The translations under genes and the position numbers were made by a program. 64,000 bases of DNA from positions 124,001-188,000 of the forward strand of contig JAFUTH010000015.1 of assembly GCA_017484285.1 (NCBI GenBank). Reading direction: 5' to 3'. The notes beneath the pieces are model-generated. The model was not told the origin of the DNA. It saw only the letters and a list, made by a program, of their open reading frames with translations, and searched no databases. This DNA comes from Treponema sp. (GTDB lineage: Bacteria; Spirochaetota; Spirochaetia; Treponematales; Treponemataceae). This document shows positions 43,917 through 53,268 of this stretch, one piece after another (within the stretch, counting starts at the first letter, position 1; each line of letters starts with the position of its first letter).

Positions 43917-44615
43917 CTAATCCGCGAGCGCATATACGACCGTCGTCACCACGCGAACGTGCTTTAATTCCTCAAGACCGGGAGCCGCATCTTCGATAGA
44001 AAACAGACCTTGCGACGCAGAGAGAATTTTTCCGACCTTGCTGTGGCTGTCATGCGCGAACTGCTCGGCGGCTTCCCGCGCATTTTCGGTCGCGAGCGCA
44101 ATCATCTCAGGCTTAATCTGATTCAGCCCGTTGAATTCATAGTTTACTTTTGAGTCATAATCGGAGCGAACGGAAATTCCCTTGCCCACAAGCTCAAGCG
44201 TATCTTCACTCGCCTTTTTGACCGAAGCAACTTTTTGAGAGCGGACGAGCACCGTCTGTTTTGCGACATACACGAAACTCCGTTTTGACGAATCGATGTA
44301 CAAATCAACGGACGTGTCGGTGATGCTCGGCGAAAGAACAGAAAAATCGGCATCTGAAAGTCCGTGCGCTTTTAAGAAGTCAGTCACAATTTCTGTCTGC
44401 TGGATGATTTCACGCTGCAACGAGGGAAGATTGTTTCCGCCGAGAGAAAACGAAAGCCGCCACACCGCCATATCAGCCGGCACTTCCTTTTCAGAAAGCC
44501 CGCGGACAGTCACCGTGCGATTGTCCTTCGTCACATGGGAAAGCCCGACTGCAATAACGACGCTGCTCACCACCAGCGCGCACGAAAACACTAAGACATG
44601 CAGAAGATTTTTCAT
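43917..44615 (-). CDS. SIMPL-domain exported protein
   Basis: A 232-residue protein with an N-terminal signal or anchor (LLHVLVFSCALVVSSVVIAV) and a SIMPL domain: TVTVRGLSEKEVPADMAVWR, VLVRSQKVASVKKASEDTLE and AREAAEQFAHDSHSKVGKIL. SIMPL proteins are periplasmic, with poorly defined roles in envelope or oxidative stress. AAAGGAG precedes the ATG. It marks the last core gene before the defence island. Confidence 0.9.
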   Translation of the reverse strand: MKNLLHVLVFSCALVVSSVVIAVGLSHVTKDNRTVTVRGLSEKEVPADMAVWRLSFSLGGNNLPSLQREIIQQTEIVTDFLKAHGLSDADFSVLSPSITDTSVDLYIDSSKRSFVYVAKQTVLVRSQKVASVKKASEDTLELVGKGISVRSDYDSKVNYEFNGLNQIKPEMIALATENAREAAEQFAHDSHSKVGKILSASQGLFSIEDAAPGLEELKHVRVVTTVVYALAD

Positions 44616-44702
44616 AACCGCTCCTTTTTTTCATCATAGCACAAATAGATTTTCTCGTCACGAAAAATCAAAGCTGTCCTCGCGTGCAAAAAAGCGCAAT
44701 GG

Positions 44703-46133
44703 TTAGCGAGCGATTATGCTCTTACACTGCCCTTCCACGGACTTCATGTAGTCCAAAAATTCACCGTAGCTTTCCTTTACTGGAATCGGAATGCCGTACG
44801 TCTGGATGCTTCCGCCATAGCCGAACAACTCTTTTGGCTCACTCGTAACGATGTGCCTCATCTCACGTCGGTCAGGTTTGTCATACGGATAGATAAGTCC
44901 TGCTCGTTTTGCCGGCATGATGTACATGTAGGTAATCAGCTGATGCAAATCATCACGCGAAAAACAGCCTTTGATTTCATCGCTATTAGAAATATGATTA
45001 TCAAGATGCTTATACTTTGCGTCTAAGACAAAATTTTCATTGGCTGCTTGTTCTAAAACCTTGTGATTTGAGTTTTTGGGAATCTGCTTCCCAAAATAAA
45101 AATCTGGGTAACGGGGATTCCCATTGTAGACCGAAATGCCGCCTGTTCCCGATTTATTTTTCGGATGCGAAAATCCACATGAAGTCAGAATTGTCGCCAA
45201 GTATTCTTCCCAAAGCCATGCTCCGTCAAAAAGAATTCCGTAAACCTTATTTTTGGAATTTCCATAGCCATTTTTCCTGTGTTGAAGAATTGAGAGACAA
45301 AGTTTCTGCAAAGGTTTATATGCCGTGTAGTAAGGATGACTAATAGGTTTTAGATTTCTGGCAATCACTTTTTCACGATTTCGTACAGTATAAGAGTCTG
45401 TTGCGGCGACAATTTCCTGTATGCAGTTTTTGACCTCACTGTCTCTCGTCAAAAGCGTGTTTCCAAACGGTGTTGTCTTTATTGTCTCGATTGTGTGGCG
45501 GATTAATTGGGTTACGGAGTTGTCAAAACTTCGTTCTCGGCTGTTGTATGCAATGCGCCCTGCAAACGGAATATTCTGTCTGATGTGCCGATTCACATCG
45601 ATTACGCCCTTAACATTTGCGTCGTTTTTCTCAAAAGTCTGGTACTGTCTGTACATGCCTTGCGCCAATGCTTTTTTTAGGAAATACGGAAATAAAAAAA
45701 GAAGCAAATCAAGCGCACCGTTTAACGAACTCGTGTATTTGTAGTCGAACAGATTTATAGAAAAAATTTTTTGAAGCATATAGTACAGGAAAAAATCTTG
45801 TTTGTCATCTTTAGTGAATCTAGAAGAAATCTTAAGTTGGGTATTTCCAACGCCTAAAAAGCCCATCAAATTTCCTGTCGTGATTTTCGCATTCTGTGGA
45901 TTTTCAAACGAGCCTGCCATCTCAAAGATTTTCTGCTCATCTATACCGTCGCGCGCTTGCCCAAGAATTTTGGGAAACACAATCAGAGAAGGATTTTTTG
46001 CGCAAAGCTCTTTAAGCGGAAGATTCGCGACATTTGACAAGTCCTTGTAAACTTCGGCTGCATTTTCGCTCACGCACGCCAAAGCGGAAAGAGAGATGCC
46101 AAGATTGTTGTCCGTAGTGGCAAGATGATTCAT
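44703..46133 (-). CDS. mcrC: McrC-like nuclease subunit
   Basis: A 476-residue partner of McrB. The C-terminal half carries a PD-(D/E)XK core: GNPRYPDFYFGKQ followed by NENFVLDAKYKHLD, then RDDLHQLITYMYIM. The N-terminal part is the McrBC-interaction region (LMGFLGVGNTQLKISSRFTK). With McrB it cuts DNA with modified cytosine (methyl or hydroxymethyl) after translocation. It starts 14 bp after the mcrB stop. Confidence 0.9.
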   Translation of the reverse strand: MNHLATTDNNLGISLSALACVSENAAEVYKDLSNVANLPLKELCAKNPSLIVFPKILGQARDGIDEQKIFEMAGSFENPQNAKITTGNLMGFLGVGNTQLKISSRFTKDDKQDFFLYYMLQKIFSINLFDYKYTSSLNGALDLLLFLFPYFLKKALAQGMYRQYQTFEKNDANVKGVIDVNRHIRQNIPFAGRIAYNSRERSFDNSVTQLIRHTIETIKTTPFGNTLLTRDSEVKNCIQEIVAATDSYTVRNREKVIARNLKPISHPYYTAYKPLQKLCLSILQHRKNGYGNSKNKVYGILFDGAWLWEEYLATILTSCGFSHPKNKSGTGGISVYNGNPRYPDFYFGKQIPKNSNHKVLEQAANENFVLDAKYKHLDNHISNSDEIKGCFSRDDLHQLITYMYIMPAKRAGLIYPYDKPDRREMRHIVTSEPKELFGYGGSIQTYGIPIPVKESYGEFLDYMKSVEGQCKSIIAR

Positions 46134-46147
46134 AAAAATCCGTTCTG

Positions 46148-48490
46148 TTATGCCAGTTCAGAATCTGAGCCGCGATTTTCGTAGGCGGATTTTAATTTTT
46201 CCAGCAAAGCGTCCGCACCTTCCATGCCACGCAGGTATTCACGGAGCAAGCCTTCAAGATGATAACTCCAGAGCGAATCAAAATCGTTTTCCAGCTCTTT
46301 GAGTTTGAGGAAATACGCGCCGCCGATGTGGTAGGCAGAAGAAAGCCCTTCGATTTTTGAAATGGCTTCGTTCAAATTAAGGAGCCGCGCTTTCGCTTCC
46401 TCGCGGATTGCTTCTTCAAGCTCATCGAGCATTCCAAGATTTTCATTTGCCTTAATCTCGCAGAAAGTAAAACGCCGCCTAAACGCAAAATCCATGCTCT
46501 CAACACTGCGGTCAATGTCGTTCATTGTGCCGATGATGTAGACATTTTCGGGGACAAAAAATCCGTCCGCAAAAACATCGCTCGGCTCTATAAGGTTCTG
46601 GTACTGCGTGCTGATTTTTCCCTTCTCGCCGCGATAGCCCGGGTCGATGGAAAAGAACAGTTCACCGAAAATCTTGCTGATTTCGCCACGGTTGATTTCG
46701 TCGATTATGAAGAGGAAAGGCTTTTCTTCGATTTTTTGAACAGTTTGACTTTGCGAAACAGCTTTTATTTTCTTTATTTCCCGGTACAAGACGATTGTGT
46801 ACGAATCCTGTTGCGTTCGCCATTTTCGCGAAAAGAATTCTTTTACATCGTTTCCATTTTCAATTTTTTTATCTGTAGACAATAAACTAGTCAATTCTGA
46901 TTTTGATAAAGACAGTTCATTTACTTTCTCATTTGCAGGAATTGAAACGACAATTGATTTTTCTGTTGTCCTATCAATGTAAAACTTATTTCCAGTTGCG
47001 ATTTCAAATTCCGTTTTATTGTCAATTGCATTGGCAATAAATTCATCTATTTTTTCTTCAATCGAGTTTTCTTCTTGCAATGTTTCCACAGATTTTTTGC
47101 TGTCAAGAAAATTCTTCAACGCCCGCCCGCAGAATTCTTTAAACACGCCGTCTTTCCGCTCAAAGCCAATCTGATTTCCGTCATCAGTCTTTACAGGGCG
47201 CAAGCCTTCCACAAAATCGGTGTAGTCATACGACGGATGGAACTGCACCATTTCCCATTCCGCACCCATCTCCTTCGCGATTTCCTTTGCAAGATGCGTT
47301 TTACCCGTTCCCGGCGCACCATGCAGGATAAGGTTGTGGGTGTGAAGCAGGAGATTTGCTAATTCAGTAGTTTTTGACATTTCGGGGGCTCCTTTGGAAA
47401 GATTTACGAGATTTCTGCCGCTTTCAAACAGCACATAGATAATATTTTGGGCAATCAGCTTGGTAGATTCAACATAATTTGCAGTGTGCCCCTTATAAAA
47501 ATCCATTACAGCCGAATCTGCAATGACGGCTTTTTCAAAATCTTCTATGAGTGAAAGATAATGGGAATATTTGTTGCCCGCGGACTCTTGCTCAATTTCA
47601 AGATACTTGCAGAGTTTTTCGTAGTAACTCGGCTTATAAAAAGTGTGCTCTTTAGGATTCTTGCATGTCAAGAACACAGAGGCAGACCGCTCATCATCTG
47701 GACGCGCATAATTCTTTTCTAAATTTGCCGTAAGGTTGTTTATGTCTGAATCGAATTTTTTGAGCCGTGTATTCAAGTCCGCTTTTTCATCGCAAAGAGA
47801 ATCCATCACGGAATCAAGCCGAACATCATCAAGGAAGACTTTTGCATTATTCAACGCTGAATAATAAAACAGATTCGACGGTGATTTTGATTCTTCTGTT
47901 TTTCCGAGCAAATACAACAGAATCTCTTTCCACGACTTTTCGTTTGCATAGGTTATCGTTTTCCACTTATATTCTTCATCATCGAAGGCGACTTTACTAG
48001 TTTCTGCTTTTTCGAGAAGTTTTTTATATTCAGAAAGCAAGATTTTCCAATCATGTTTTTGGTCATACAACGGATACTTTTCATCATTCAGCAAATCAAG
48101 TTCTTCAAGAGCCGCTTTAAGTTCAGGGCGCAGTTTCCAAATGTAAACACCTTCGTGACTATCTTCGTTTGTTACACGGCGGCCAACATAGAGAATCGGC
48201 CACCATCGGGCATTTTCTTCCCGTTCCGGCGGCTGATTGCATTTTACGGTTTTGCTACTTTTAATTCTTTGCGCAAGACCGAGCGAGATTCCCTGATAAC
48301 TCGAAGCCGTTCTTCCATATTTTTTAGCAAGTTCCGCACACGTTGCTTCTCCACCATGATGAAGGAATCGTTTCATCATGCATAGGGAATTGAAATTGAA
48401 GACTTTTTCGTCTTTTAGCAGTTTAAGCCATTCATCTTTTGAAATACCCGGTACATATTCCTTTTCGCTTGGCCACCATTCTTCCGCCAT
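46148..48490 (-). CDS. mcrB: McrB-like GTPase/AAA+ subunit
   Basis: A 780-residue motor and specificity subunit. The AAA+ core is in the second half: Walker A ILHGAPGTGKTHLAKEIAKE (around residue 395), the McrB-type FLFIIDEINRGEISKIFGEL, and the NTD-like IIGTMNDIDRSVESMDFAFR with FRRRF. The N-terminal 350 residues should hold the modified-base reader; WWPILYVGRRVTNEDSHEGV recurs in clostridial-type McrB proteins. I start at 48490 (nine bases after GGAG); two earlier in-frame ATGs are spaced worse. Confidence 0.88.
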   Translation of the reverse strand: MAEEWWPSEKEYVPGISKDEWLKLLKDEKVFNFNSLCMMKRFLHHGGEATCAELAKKYGRTASSYQGISLGLAQRIKSSKTVKCNQPPEREENARWWPILYVGRRVTNEDSHEGVYIWKLRPELKAALEELDLLNDEKYPLYDQKHDWKILLSEYKKLLEKAETSKVAFDDEEYKWKTITYANEKSWKEILLYLLGKTEESKSPSNLFYYSALNNAKVFLDDVRLDSVMDSLCDEKADLNTRLKKFDSDINNLTANLEKNYARPDDERSASVFLTCKNPKEHTFYKPSYYEKLCKYLEIEQESAGNKYSHYLSLIEDFEKAVIADSAVMDFYKGHTANYVESTKLIAQNIIYVLFESGRNLVNLSKGAPEMSKTTELANLLLHTHNLILHGAPGTGKTHLAKEIAKEMGAEWEMVQFHPSYDYTDFVEGLRPVKTDDGNQIGFERKDGVFKEFCGRALKNFLDSKKSVETLQEENSIEEKIDEFIANAIDNKTEFEIATGNKFYIDRTTEKSIVVSIPANEKVNELSLSKSELTSLLSTDKKIENGNDVKEFFSRKWRTQQDSYTIVLYREIKKIKAVSQSQTVQKIEEKPFLFIIDEINRGEISKIFGELFFSIDPGYRGEKGKISTQYQNLIEPSDVFADGFFVPENVYIIGTMNDIDRSVESMDFAFRRRFTFCEIKANENLGMLDELEEAIREEAKARLLNLNEAISKIEGLSSAYHIGGAYFLKLKELENDFDSLWSYHLEGLLREYLRGMEGADALLEKLKSAYENRGSDSELA

Positions 48491-48537
48491 ATGCATTCGC
48501 TCCTTCATTCATTATATCACAAAAACAGCAAAAATTT

Positions 48538-49005
48538 TCATTTTTCCATTTTCAATTTTCCGTTTCTTCCGCACATCTCCACCGTTCGCTCGTCCAACTC
48601 CCCATCAAAGAATTTCTCCAGCACACCTTTGAACAATTCCCCTTCCCTAGCATATCGTTCTCCGCCGTCTTTTGCCGCGAGCAAGAAAAGCGTCATACAA
48701 GACTTAAGTTTCAAATCATCGGGGTAGCCCATCACCTGCGTGGCATCGTTAGAGTCCAAAGCAAGCAAAGCCTGTGAGATTTCTACAAGCCTAGCGCGGA
48801 GCAAGTCGTCTGCAAGATAGGTGCGGGCTTCTGCAATTCCCTTGATTCCGTAGTATTGCGCGATTTCGCTAAAGCCAAGTCCTTCAAACTGCGGGAAAAT
48901 GAACCACATCCAGTGGCTCTGTTTTTCGCCCGCGCGGATTTCGGAAAGAGCCGTTTCATAACTGTGTTCTTGCGCTTTTTTGAAACGGGATAGGTCGTAG
49001 GTCAT
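48538..49005 (-). CDS. DUF1810 family protein
   Basis: A 155-residue protein: RFKKAQEHSYETALSEIRAG, SHWMWFIFPQFEGLGFSEIA and YYGIKGIAEARTYLADDLLR are the DUF1810 pattern. The family is small and has a suggested ADP-ribose-related role that I cannot confirm from sequence. A ribosome site GAGGAAACC precedes the start, 10 bp after the 44-residue gene. Confidence 0.9.
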   Translation of the reverse strand: MTYDLSRFKKAQEHSYETALSEIRAGEKQSHWMWFIFPQFEGLGFSEIAQYYGIKGIAEARTYLADDLLRARLVEISQALLALDSNDATQVMGYPDDLKLKSCMTLFLLAAKDGGERYAREGELFKGVLEKFFDGELDERTVEMCGRNGKLKMEK

Positions 49006-49015
49006 AAGGTTTCCT

Positions 49016-49150
49016 CTATTTATACTGGTATGCTTTGATTATAACACAATCGAATTCTTTTTTTGCTGCCTCATACTGCCCTTCCATATTTGGAACACAG
49101 CAGACTTCTTCCTTTGTCGGAAAATGAGTTCCCTTTGCAAGTTCTATCAT
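49016..49150 (-). CDS. 44-residue ORF coupled to its upstream neighbour
   Basis: A short frame (MIELAKGTHFPTKEEVCCVP to KAYQYK) whose ATG overlaps the stop of the 139-residue gene (ATGA) and whose stop lies 10 bp before the DUF1810 start. Packing within the operon is the main evidence that it is real. No family is recognised. Confidence 0.5.
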   Translation of the reverse strand: MIELAKGTHFPTKEEVCCVPNMEGQYEAAKKEFDCVIIKAYQYK

Positions 49151-49566
49151 AAGCTTTTCTCCTCGCATTCTTCTATTCCTTCCCAAAAGTCTTTCCCCAC
49201 TACATCAAAAATCTTCTCGCACAAAGCAATCAGTTTGCCCGTTTCTGGCTTTTCTGCATCTTTTTCAGGATTCCAAAGCTCTGCCGTTACTGTCGCTCCG
49301 TTCTGCAATGCAAAAACAAGCGTCCACCCATCACAGCCCGCAACGCCAGTGTTCTCATCAAACACCTTCTGAAGATTCAAGTTCCCGATTTCCTCTTTGA
49401 GCGGCTTATATTCAGAATGAGAAAGTTTTTTAGTAAGAGTCTCGCCATTGTAACATTCCGCTATATGCTCAACATCATACTCAAAGCGTACGCTCTGCTC
49501 TTCCGGCGTTATCCAGACAGAAATGTTTTTGTCAAACAATTGTTTCTCGATTTTTACAGAAAGCAT
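49147..49566 (-). CDS. 139-residue protein of unknown function
   Basis: An acidic soluble protein (KIEKQLFDKNISVWITPEEQ, GVAGCDGWTLVFALQNGATV, DVVGKDFWEGIEECEEK). I do not recognise it; its size and acidity recall small immunity- or inhibitor-type proteins but nothing firmer. AAGGGAAATAACTT precedes the start, 12 bp after the endonuclease/phosphatase gene. Confidence 0.65.
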   Translation of the reverse strand: MLSVKIEKQLFDKNISVWITPEEQSVRFEYDVEHIAECYNGETLTKKLSHSEYKPLKEEIGNLNLQKVFDENTGVAGCDGWTLVFALQNGATVTAELWNPEKDAEKPETGKLIALCEKIFDVVGKDFWEGIEECEEKSL

Positions 49567-49578
49567 AAGTTATTTCCC

Positions 49579-50268
49579 TTATTTTTTTAAAATCTCTGCA
49601 AAGATTATGTCGTGGTCTGTTAGTTCAATGCCATCTTTAAATCGTGGGATTCCGTAAATATCTCGCGTTTCTAGCCCTCGAATAGCGATGTGGTCTATGA
49701 CTTGTTTATTTATTCTGGGAACAACACCCGATGTGATAATTGTATACTCAGACAACATCGATTGTAATTTTTCGTAAACATTGTCGGGCTGCATTGTCTT
49801 TGGAATCCGTTGATTCATGTCGCCACATATTATTTGAAAATCATCTGTTCTGCCTTGCAAAAATCTTTCAAGACCCGAAATATATGACAGATGTCCTTCC
49901 CACAATTTACGATTTTTATTTCCTGTTGATACATGTGCTGATTTCCAGGGAATACAAACACCCACAATTCCAATTGATTTCCCATCAATATCAGTAGACG
50001 CTGATAAAAATCGTCCTTGCGGTGCATATTCAAGAAATTGCTTTATGTTGCTCCATTGCTTCTTGCTCCACAAACTGACTTTGTATCGTCCGTCCGTGTT
50101 GTATCCATAGTCAGATTCTGAATAAATGACATTTGCAGGTTCTTTGAAGAAATCTTTCCTAACTTCTGTTGCGCAAACAATATCAGGATTCAAGTCAAAT
50201 ATCATTTCATTCAAGATATTTCTTCTCATTCCTGTTGCCCATTTCGTATTGCATACTACAATTCTCAT
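49579..50268 (-). CDS. Endonuclease/exonuclease/phosphatase (EEP) family protein
   Basis: A 229-residue EEP-fold enzyme. Active-site landmarks are MRIVVCNTKWATG (Asn), DIVCATEV (Glu), FQIICGDMNQR (GDxN), VIDHIAIRG (DH) and LTDHDIIFAEI (the SDH-type end). It may cut DNA/RNA or remove phosphate groups. It stands alone, without an extra domain. The GAGGTGAGT site favours ATG 50268 over the GTG six bases upstream. First of four packed genes within the defence island. Confidence 0.85.
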   Translation of the reverse strand: MRIVVCNTKWATGMRRNILNEMIFDLNPDIVCATEVRKDFFKEPANVIYSESDYGYNTDGRYKVSLWSKKQWSNIKQFLEYAPQGRFLSASTDIDGKSIGIVGVCIPWKSAHVSTGNKNRKLWEGHLSYISGLERFLQGRTDDFQIICGDMNQRIPKTMQPDNVYEKLQSMLSEYTIITSGVVPRINKQVIDHIAIRGLETRDIYGIPRFKDGIELTDHDIIFAEILKK

Positions 50269-50331
50269 ACTCACCTCGCTTTTTTCAATTATACCACATC
50301 TCGCCCGCAGGCAAAATGTGGTCTTTCCCCC

Positions 50332-51267
50332 CTACACCGTCACCTGTACGCAAATACTGCGGTAAGTCAGGCTGTGCAGTTTTGCTTCATATGCCATCTT
50401 CTGCGGCTTTGCCTCGCGGATGATTTTTGCGGCAAGGGCGCGGATATGCCCCGCTTTTTCCAAGCCTGCGTTTCCGCTGATTTTTGCAGAGGGGCTTTCG
50501 ATGCTGACCAGAATCGCGTTCTTGTCGTGCGGATTGTACGGCTCTGCCTGAACGGTGCATTCCAAGCCTTCGTAGAACTTGTGCTTTGCGCTTCGGATTT
50601 TTTGTGCGTGCGCCAAAATTTCGTCCGCGCTCAGGTTGTCGGTAAGCTTTTCCAACGCCTCTGGAGTGATGTCGTCCGTCCAGTTATAAAAATTCGTTCC
50701 CACGAGCGGAAGCGTGAGCGTAACCGAGTTCTGCTTGAAGTAGCGCATGAACGCCTGGTCAAGGCTTTCGCGCGATGCGTCAAAATTTAGTTTCTTCTTT
50801 GCGGAATTGAACACAAGCGGGATTTCATCCGCCTCGACATTCTGCATCCGACCATAGCAGAGCGAAAAAAGTACCTCAACGCAAACTTTTTCCATTATGT
50901 AAGAAGTGAGCTGTGCGAACTTTTCGAACACCTCACGGCGGCGAAGATACAGCTTGCCCGCCAAAAGCGAATCTTTTGCATCCACTGCGGCAAGAAGCGG
51001 CCCGATATGCACAAGGTAGTCAAAAGTGTCCGCATCCGAAACATCAACATCGCCCGCGACATACACAACCGGATTCATATTCAGCACGGAATGCAGGAAA
51101 ATGTAGTAGCTGGGCGTAAAGTAAGTGCTGCTCGCGATTTTCTGCCAGGTCGAAAGCTCCGCCTCATTCACCTTTTCCGCCTTCCCCACAAAATCCAGCT
51201 GCCCCGTTTTGCTCTTTGAGAAGTCAAACCACGCGTTTGCCGTTTTAATCAAAATCTGTGCGTTCAT
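50332..51267 (-). CDS. HIRAN-domain protein
   Basis: A 311-residue protein. Residues 235-311 hold a HIRAN domain (QAEPYNPHDKNAILVSIESP then GLEKAGHIRALAAKIIREA), a fold that in Rad5/HLTF reads damaged or 3'-end DNA. Residues 1-230 match no known domain. Stand-alone HIRAN proteins occur beside restriction systems. It has its own promoter with a palindromic operator at 51293-51328. AAGGAGG gives a strong start. Confidence 0.75.
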   Translation of the reverse strand: MNAQILIKTANAWFDFSKSKTGQLDFVGKAEKVNEAELSTWQKIASSTYFTPSYYIFLHSVLNMNPVVYVAGDVDVSDADTFDYLVHIGPLLAAVDAKDSLLAGKLYLRRREVFEKFAQLTSYIMEKVCVEVLFSLCYGRMQNVEADEIPLVFNSAKKKLNFDASRESLDQAFMRYFKQNSVTLTLPLVGTNFYNWTDDITPEALEKLTDNLSADEILAHAQKIRSAKHKFYEGLECTVQAEPYNPHDKNAILVSIESPSAKISGNAGLEKAGHIRALAAKIIREAKPQKMAYEAKLHSLTYRSICVQVTV

Positions 51268-51292
51268 AAAACACCTCCTTATCTATAATTTC

Positions 51293-51328
51293 ATTATAAA
51301 ACAAGGGGTGTCGCAGAAAATGCTACAG
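51293..51328 (-). promoter_or_regulatory. Promoter/operator of the HIRAN gene (shared 36-bp element)
   Basis: Reading the minus strand: TGTAGCA-TTTTC-TGCGACA, an imperfect palindrome (6/7 arms), then a 10-bp stretch and TATAAT at 51299-51294. The palindrome covers the poorly matched -35. The same 36 bp, with two changes, precedes the type IIG operon (57948-57983). Confidence 0.7.
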
Positions 51329-51352
51329 GGTAAGATTTTTTTTAGAGATTTA

Positions 51353-52381
51353 TCAGTTTTTGTCTTTTAGTATTATCTCCCAGTGACCCGCCTTATCAGA
51401 CCCGATGCGCCTGATAATTCCCATTTCTTTCAGTTTCGCCATATTATCATTGATTCTCGTTCGATGGATTCCGATTTTTTCAGCAAGTTCGGCTTGTGTA
51501 ACATAGGCATTTTCTGATAACGCGGCAAGTATCTTCTTTTGGGTTGGCGAAAGATTTACAGTAGCGTTTACTGTAGCGTTTTTCTGTATTGCCGATTCTT
51601 CACCGCCGTTTAGTTCAAACGGCGTTACATTGATTCTGTTGAACGGAATTGTTACCACGATAAAATTCTTTTCAATTCTGATTGATTCCCGACCATACGC
51701 ACCCACAATCTTAGGCACGCCACGACCAGACCGTTCGCTTAATCTTAGCTGCAAGAAAATCGAAGCAAGCACTTCATTCACTAGGATGCTCACGCCGCTG
51801 TAAAAGCCTTCCAAATCCTGCTCGATTCCAAGACCGCCGTGCGAAAGAATCTCGATTCTGTCAGTGAACACGCTAATCATCGGGGCATTCAAGCCAAGCC
51901 ACTTGTTGTGAACAAAGGCGTTCAAAAGTGCTTCGTGAAAAGCCTCGTAGTCAAAAAGCGGCACATCCTTTCGCTCGGAAATGCGCCCGCGTTCGTCTGC
52001 CTGAATGATATTGATTGCGTCTCCGTAGTCAAGAATTTTGTCCATCGCATACAGAATGCAGGAGTTGCCGTATTCCTTCACCGAAAAAAGAGTGTCTGCC
52101 TTCGTCTTTCCGCTGAACACCGACACGCGGATTGGAATGTCGTTCGAGTCCGAAAGCAGCAGTGCCATAATGTTGTAACGACCGTCCGCCGTCTGCAATT
52201 TGAGCGTCTTTTTGAAAGTCTCCTGTCTGAACGCGATTCCCTTTGCGCCGTAATACAGAAAAAGTTTTTCAAAAGTCAAATCCTGCGCATAGTCGGAGAT
52301 ATAATAATTTACATGGAGAACTCTTACGCTCCCCCCCTCTGCGGGGGATACCCCGCAACGCCCTAAAACAATATTCGACAA
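51353..52381 (-). pseudogene. AlbA-type ATP-binding protein lacking its N-terminal domain
   Basis: A 342-residue frame that corresponds to the C-terminal part of the Schlafen-AlbA_2/RecG-C-like ATPase family (LTFEKLFLYYGAKGIAFRQE, FEALLNAFVHNKW-like FHEALLNAFVHNKWLGLN, RSGRGVPKIVGAYG). A winged helix (QAELAEKIGIHRTRINDNMA) follows. The usual N-terminal AlbA_2 domain is missing. The first 18 residues are encoded by a partial multi-hairpin repeat (52327-52363), and the only available start is TTG at 52381. It is probably a 5'-truncated remnant, though a shortened protein could still be made. Confidence 0.7.
52327..52363 (-). repeat. Multi-hairpin repeat, copy B (partial)
   Basis: On the minus strand: AGGGCGTTGCGGGGTATCCC then CCGCAGAGGGGGGG and AGCG, where the similarity stops. 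Only the first hairpin of the repeat is present. It lies at the 5' break of the AlbA-type ATPase frame. Confidence 0.7.
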
Positions 52382-52386
52382 TGAGT

Positions 52387-53265
52387 TTACTTTTTGAACT
52401 CATAAATCAATAAAGATATTTTCTTAAATAATTCCCTGTACATTTCATCAAGTATAAAACTATCTGCAAGCAATTCAATAAATAAAGTGATGTAGTATTT
52501 GTTTTGTTGAATCAGATTTTCCATACTTATAGGCATATATGTGTTTTTATTATTCATAGAACTTTGATTCATTTGATGAACTTTTCCACATGAATAGGGA
52601 GAGGCATGAACATATTTACAGAAAAACTTATACCAATCATTTATTTCTTCCATATCCAAGCGATTTATAAAATCTATCGGTGTTTTTATTTTCTTGTCAG
52701 AAACCCATGCAAAATCGGATTTACTATCAAAAAGGTCATCCGAATAGCCCTTCTTTGATAATTTTATTCTTGGGTCTGTCTTATGAATTTTGCATTCCTG
52801 AACAATTCCAAAATCTTGGAATTTATCTGATTCCATATCATCAGTATTCATTAAGTATTTGGCGATTGCGTACGATTCCAACATAAGCCGTAAATTAGAA
52901 ATGACGGAAGTGCCGTAACCATTTCTAAGAAGAGCCAAATTTTCATCCGTAATTTCTATTTGTCGTAAAGTAATTTTACCAATCGCACCTAATCTAAATT
53001 GATGAGTTTTCATAATTTCTTGCTGATTATGTGCAATATAGTTTTGCAAATCCATCAGAAATAGATTCAAGAAAAGCAAGGAATTTAAGTTTGGATCATC
53101 ATTATTTTGTTTTGATAATTTCTGATGATATTTTTTGTATATATCCATACTCGGATAAGTCATCATAAATTTCTCAAATACTTTGGAATTTGAAAAATCC
53201 ATTCTATTTTCAATACCTGAAACAAAATCTGTTAATATCGAAAGCCCGTCATCATCATTTTTCAT
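52387..53265 (-). CDS. DUF5677-like protein of the type IIG operon
   Basis: A 292-residue, mainly helical, soluble protein. Landmarks are GTSVISNLRLMLESYAIAKY and WYKFFCKYVHASPY with His/Tyr spacing of the DUF5677 family. The assignment is tentative. It begins 3 bp after the methyltransferase stop, so it is the third gene of the type IIG operon. No nuclease, ATPase or membrane signature is seen. Confidence 0.65.
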   Translation of the reverse strand: MKNDDDGLSILTDFVSGIENRMDFSNSKVFEKFMMTYPSMDIYKKYHQKLSKQNNDDPNLNSLLFLNLFLMDLQNYIAHNQQEIMKTHQFRLGAIGKITLRQIEITDENLALLRNGYGTSVISNLRLMLESYAIAKYLMNTDDMESDKFQDFGIVQECKIHKTDPRIKLSKKGYSDDLFDSKSDFAWVSDKKIKTPIDFINRLDMEEINDWYKFFCKYVHASPYSCGKVHQMNQSSMNNKNTYMPISMENLIQQNKYYITLFIELLADSFILDEMYRELFKKISLLIYEFKK

Positions 53266-53268
53266 AAC

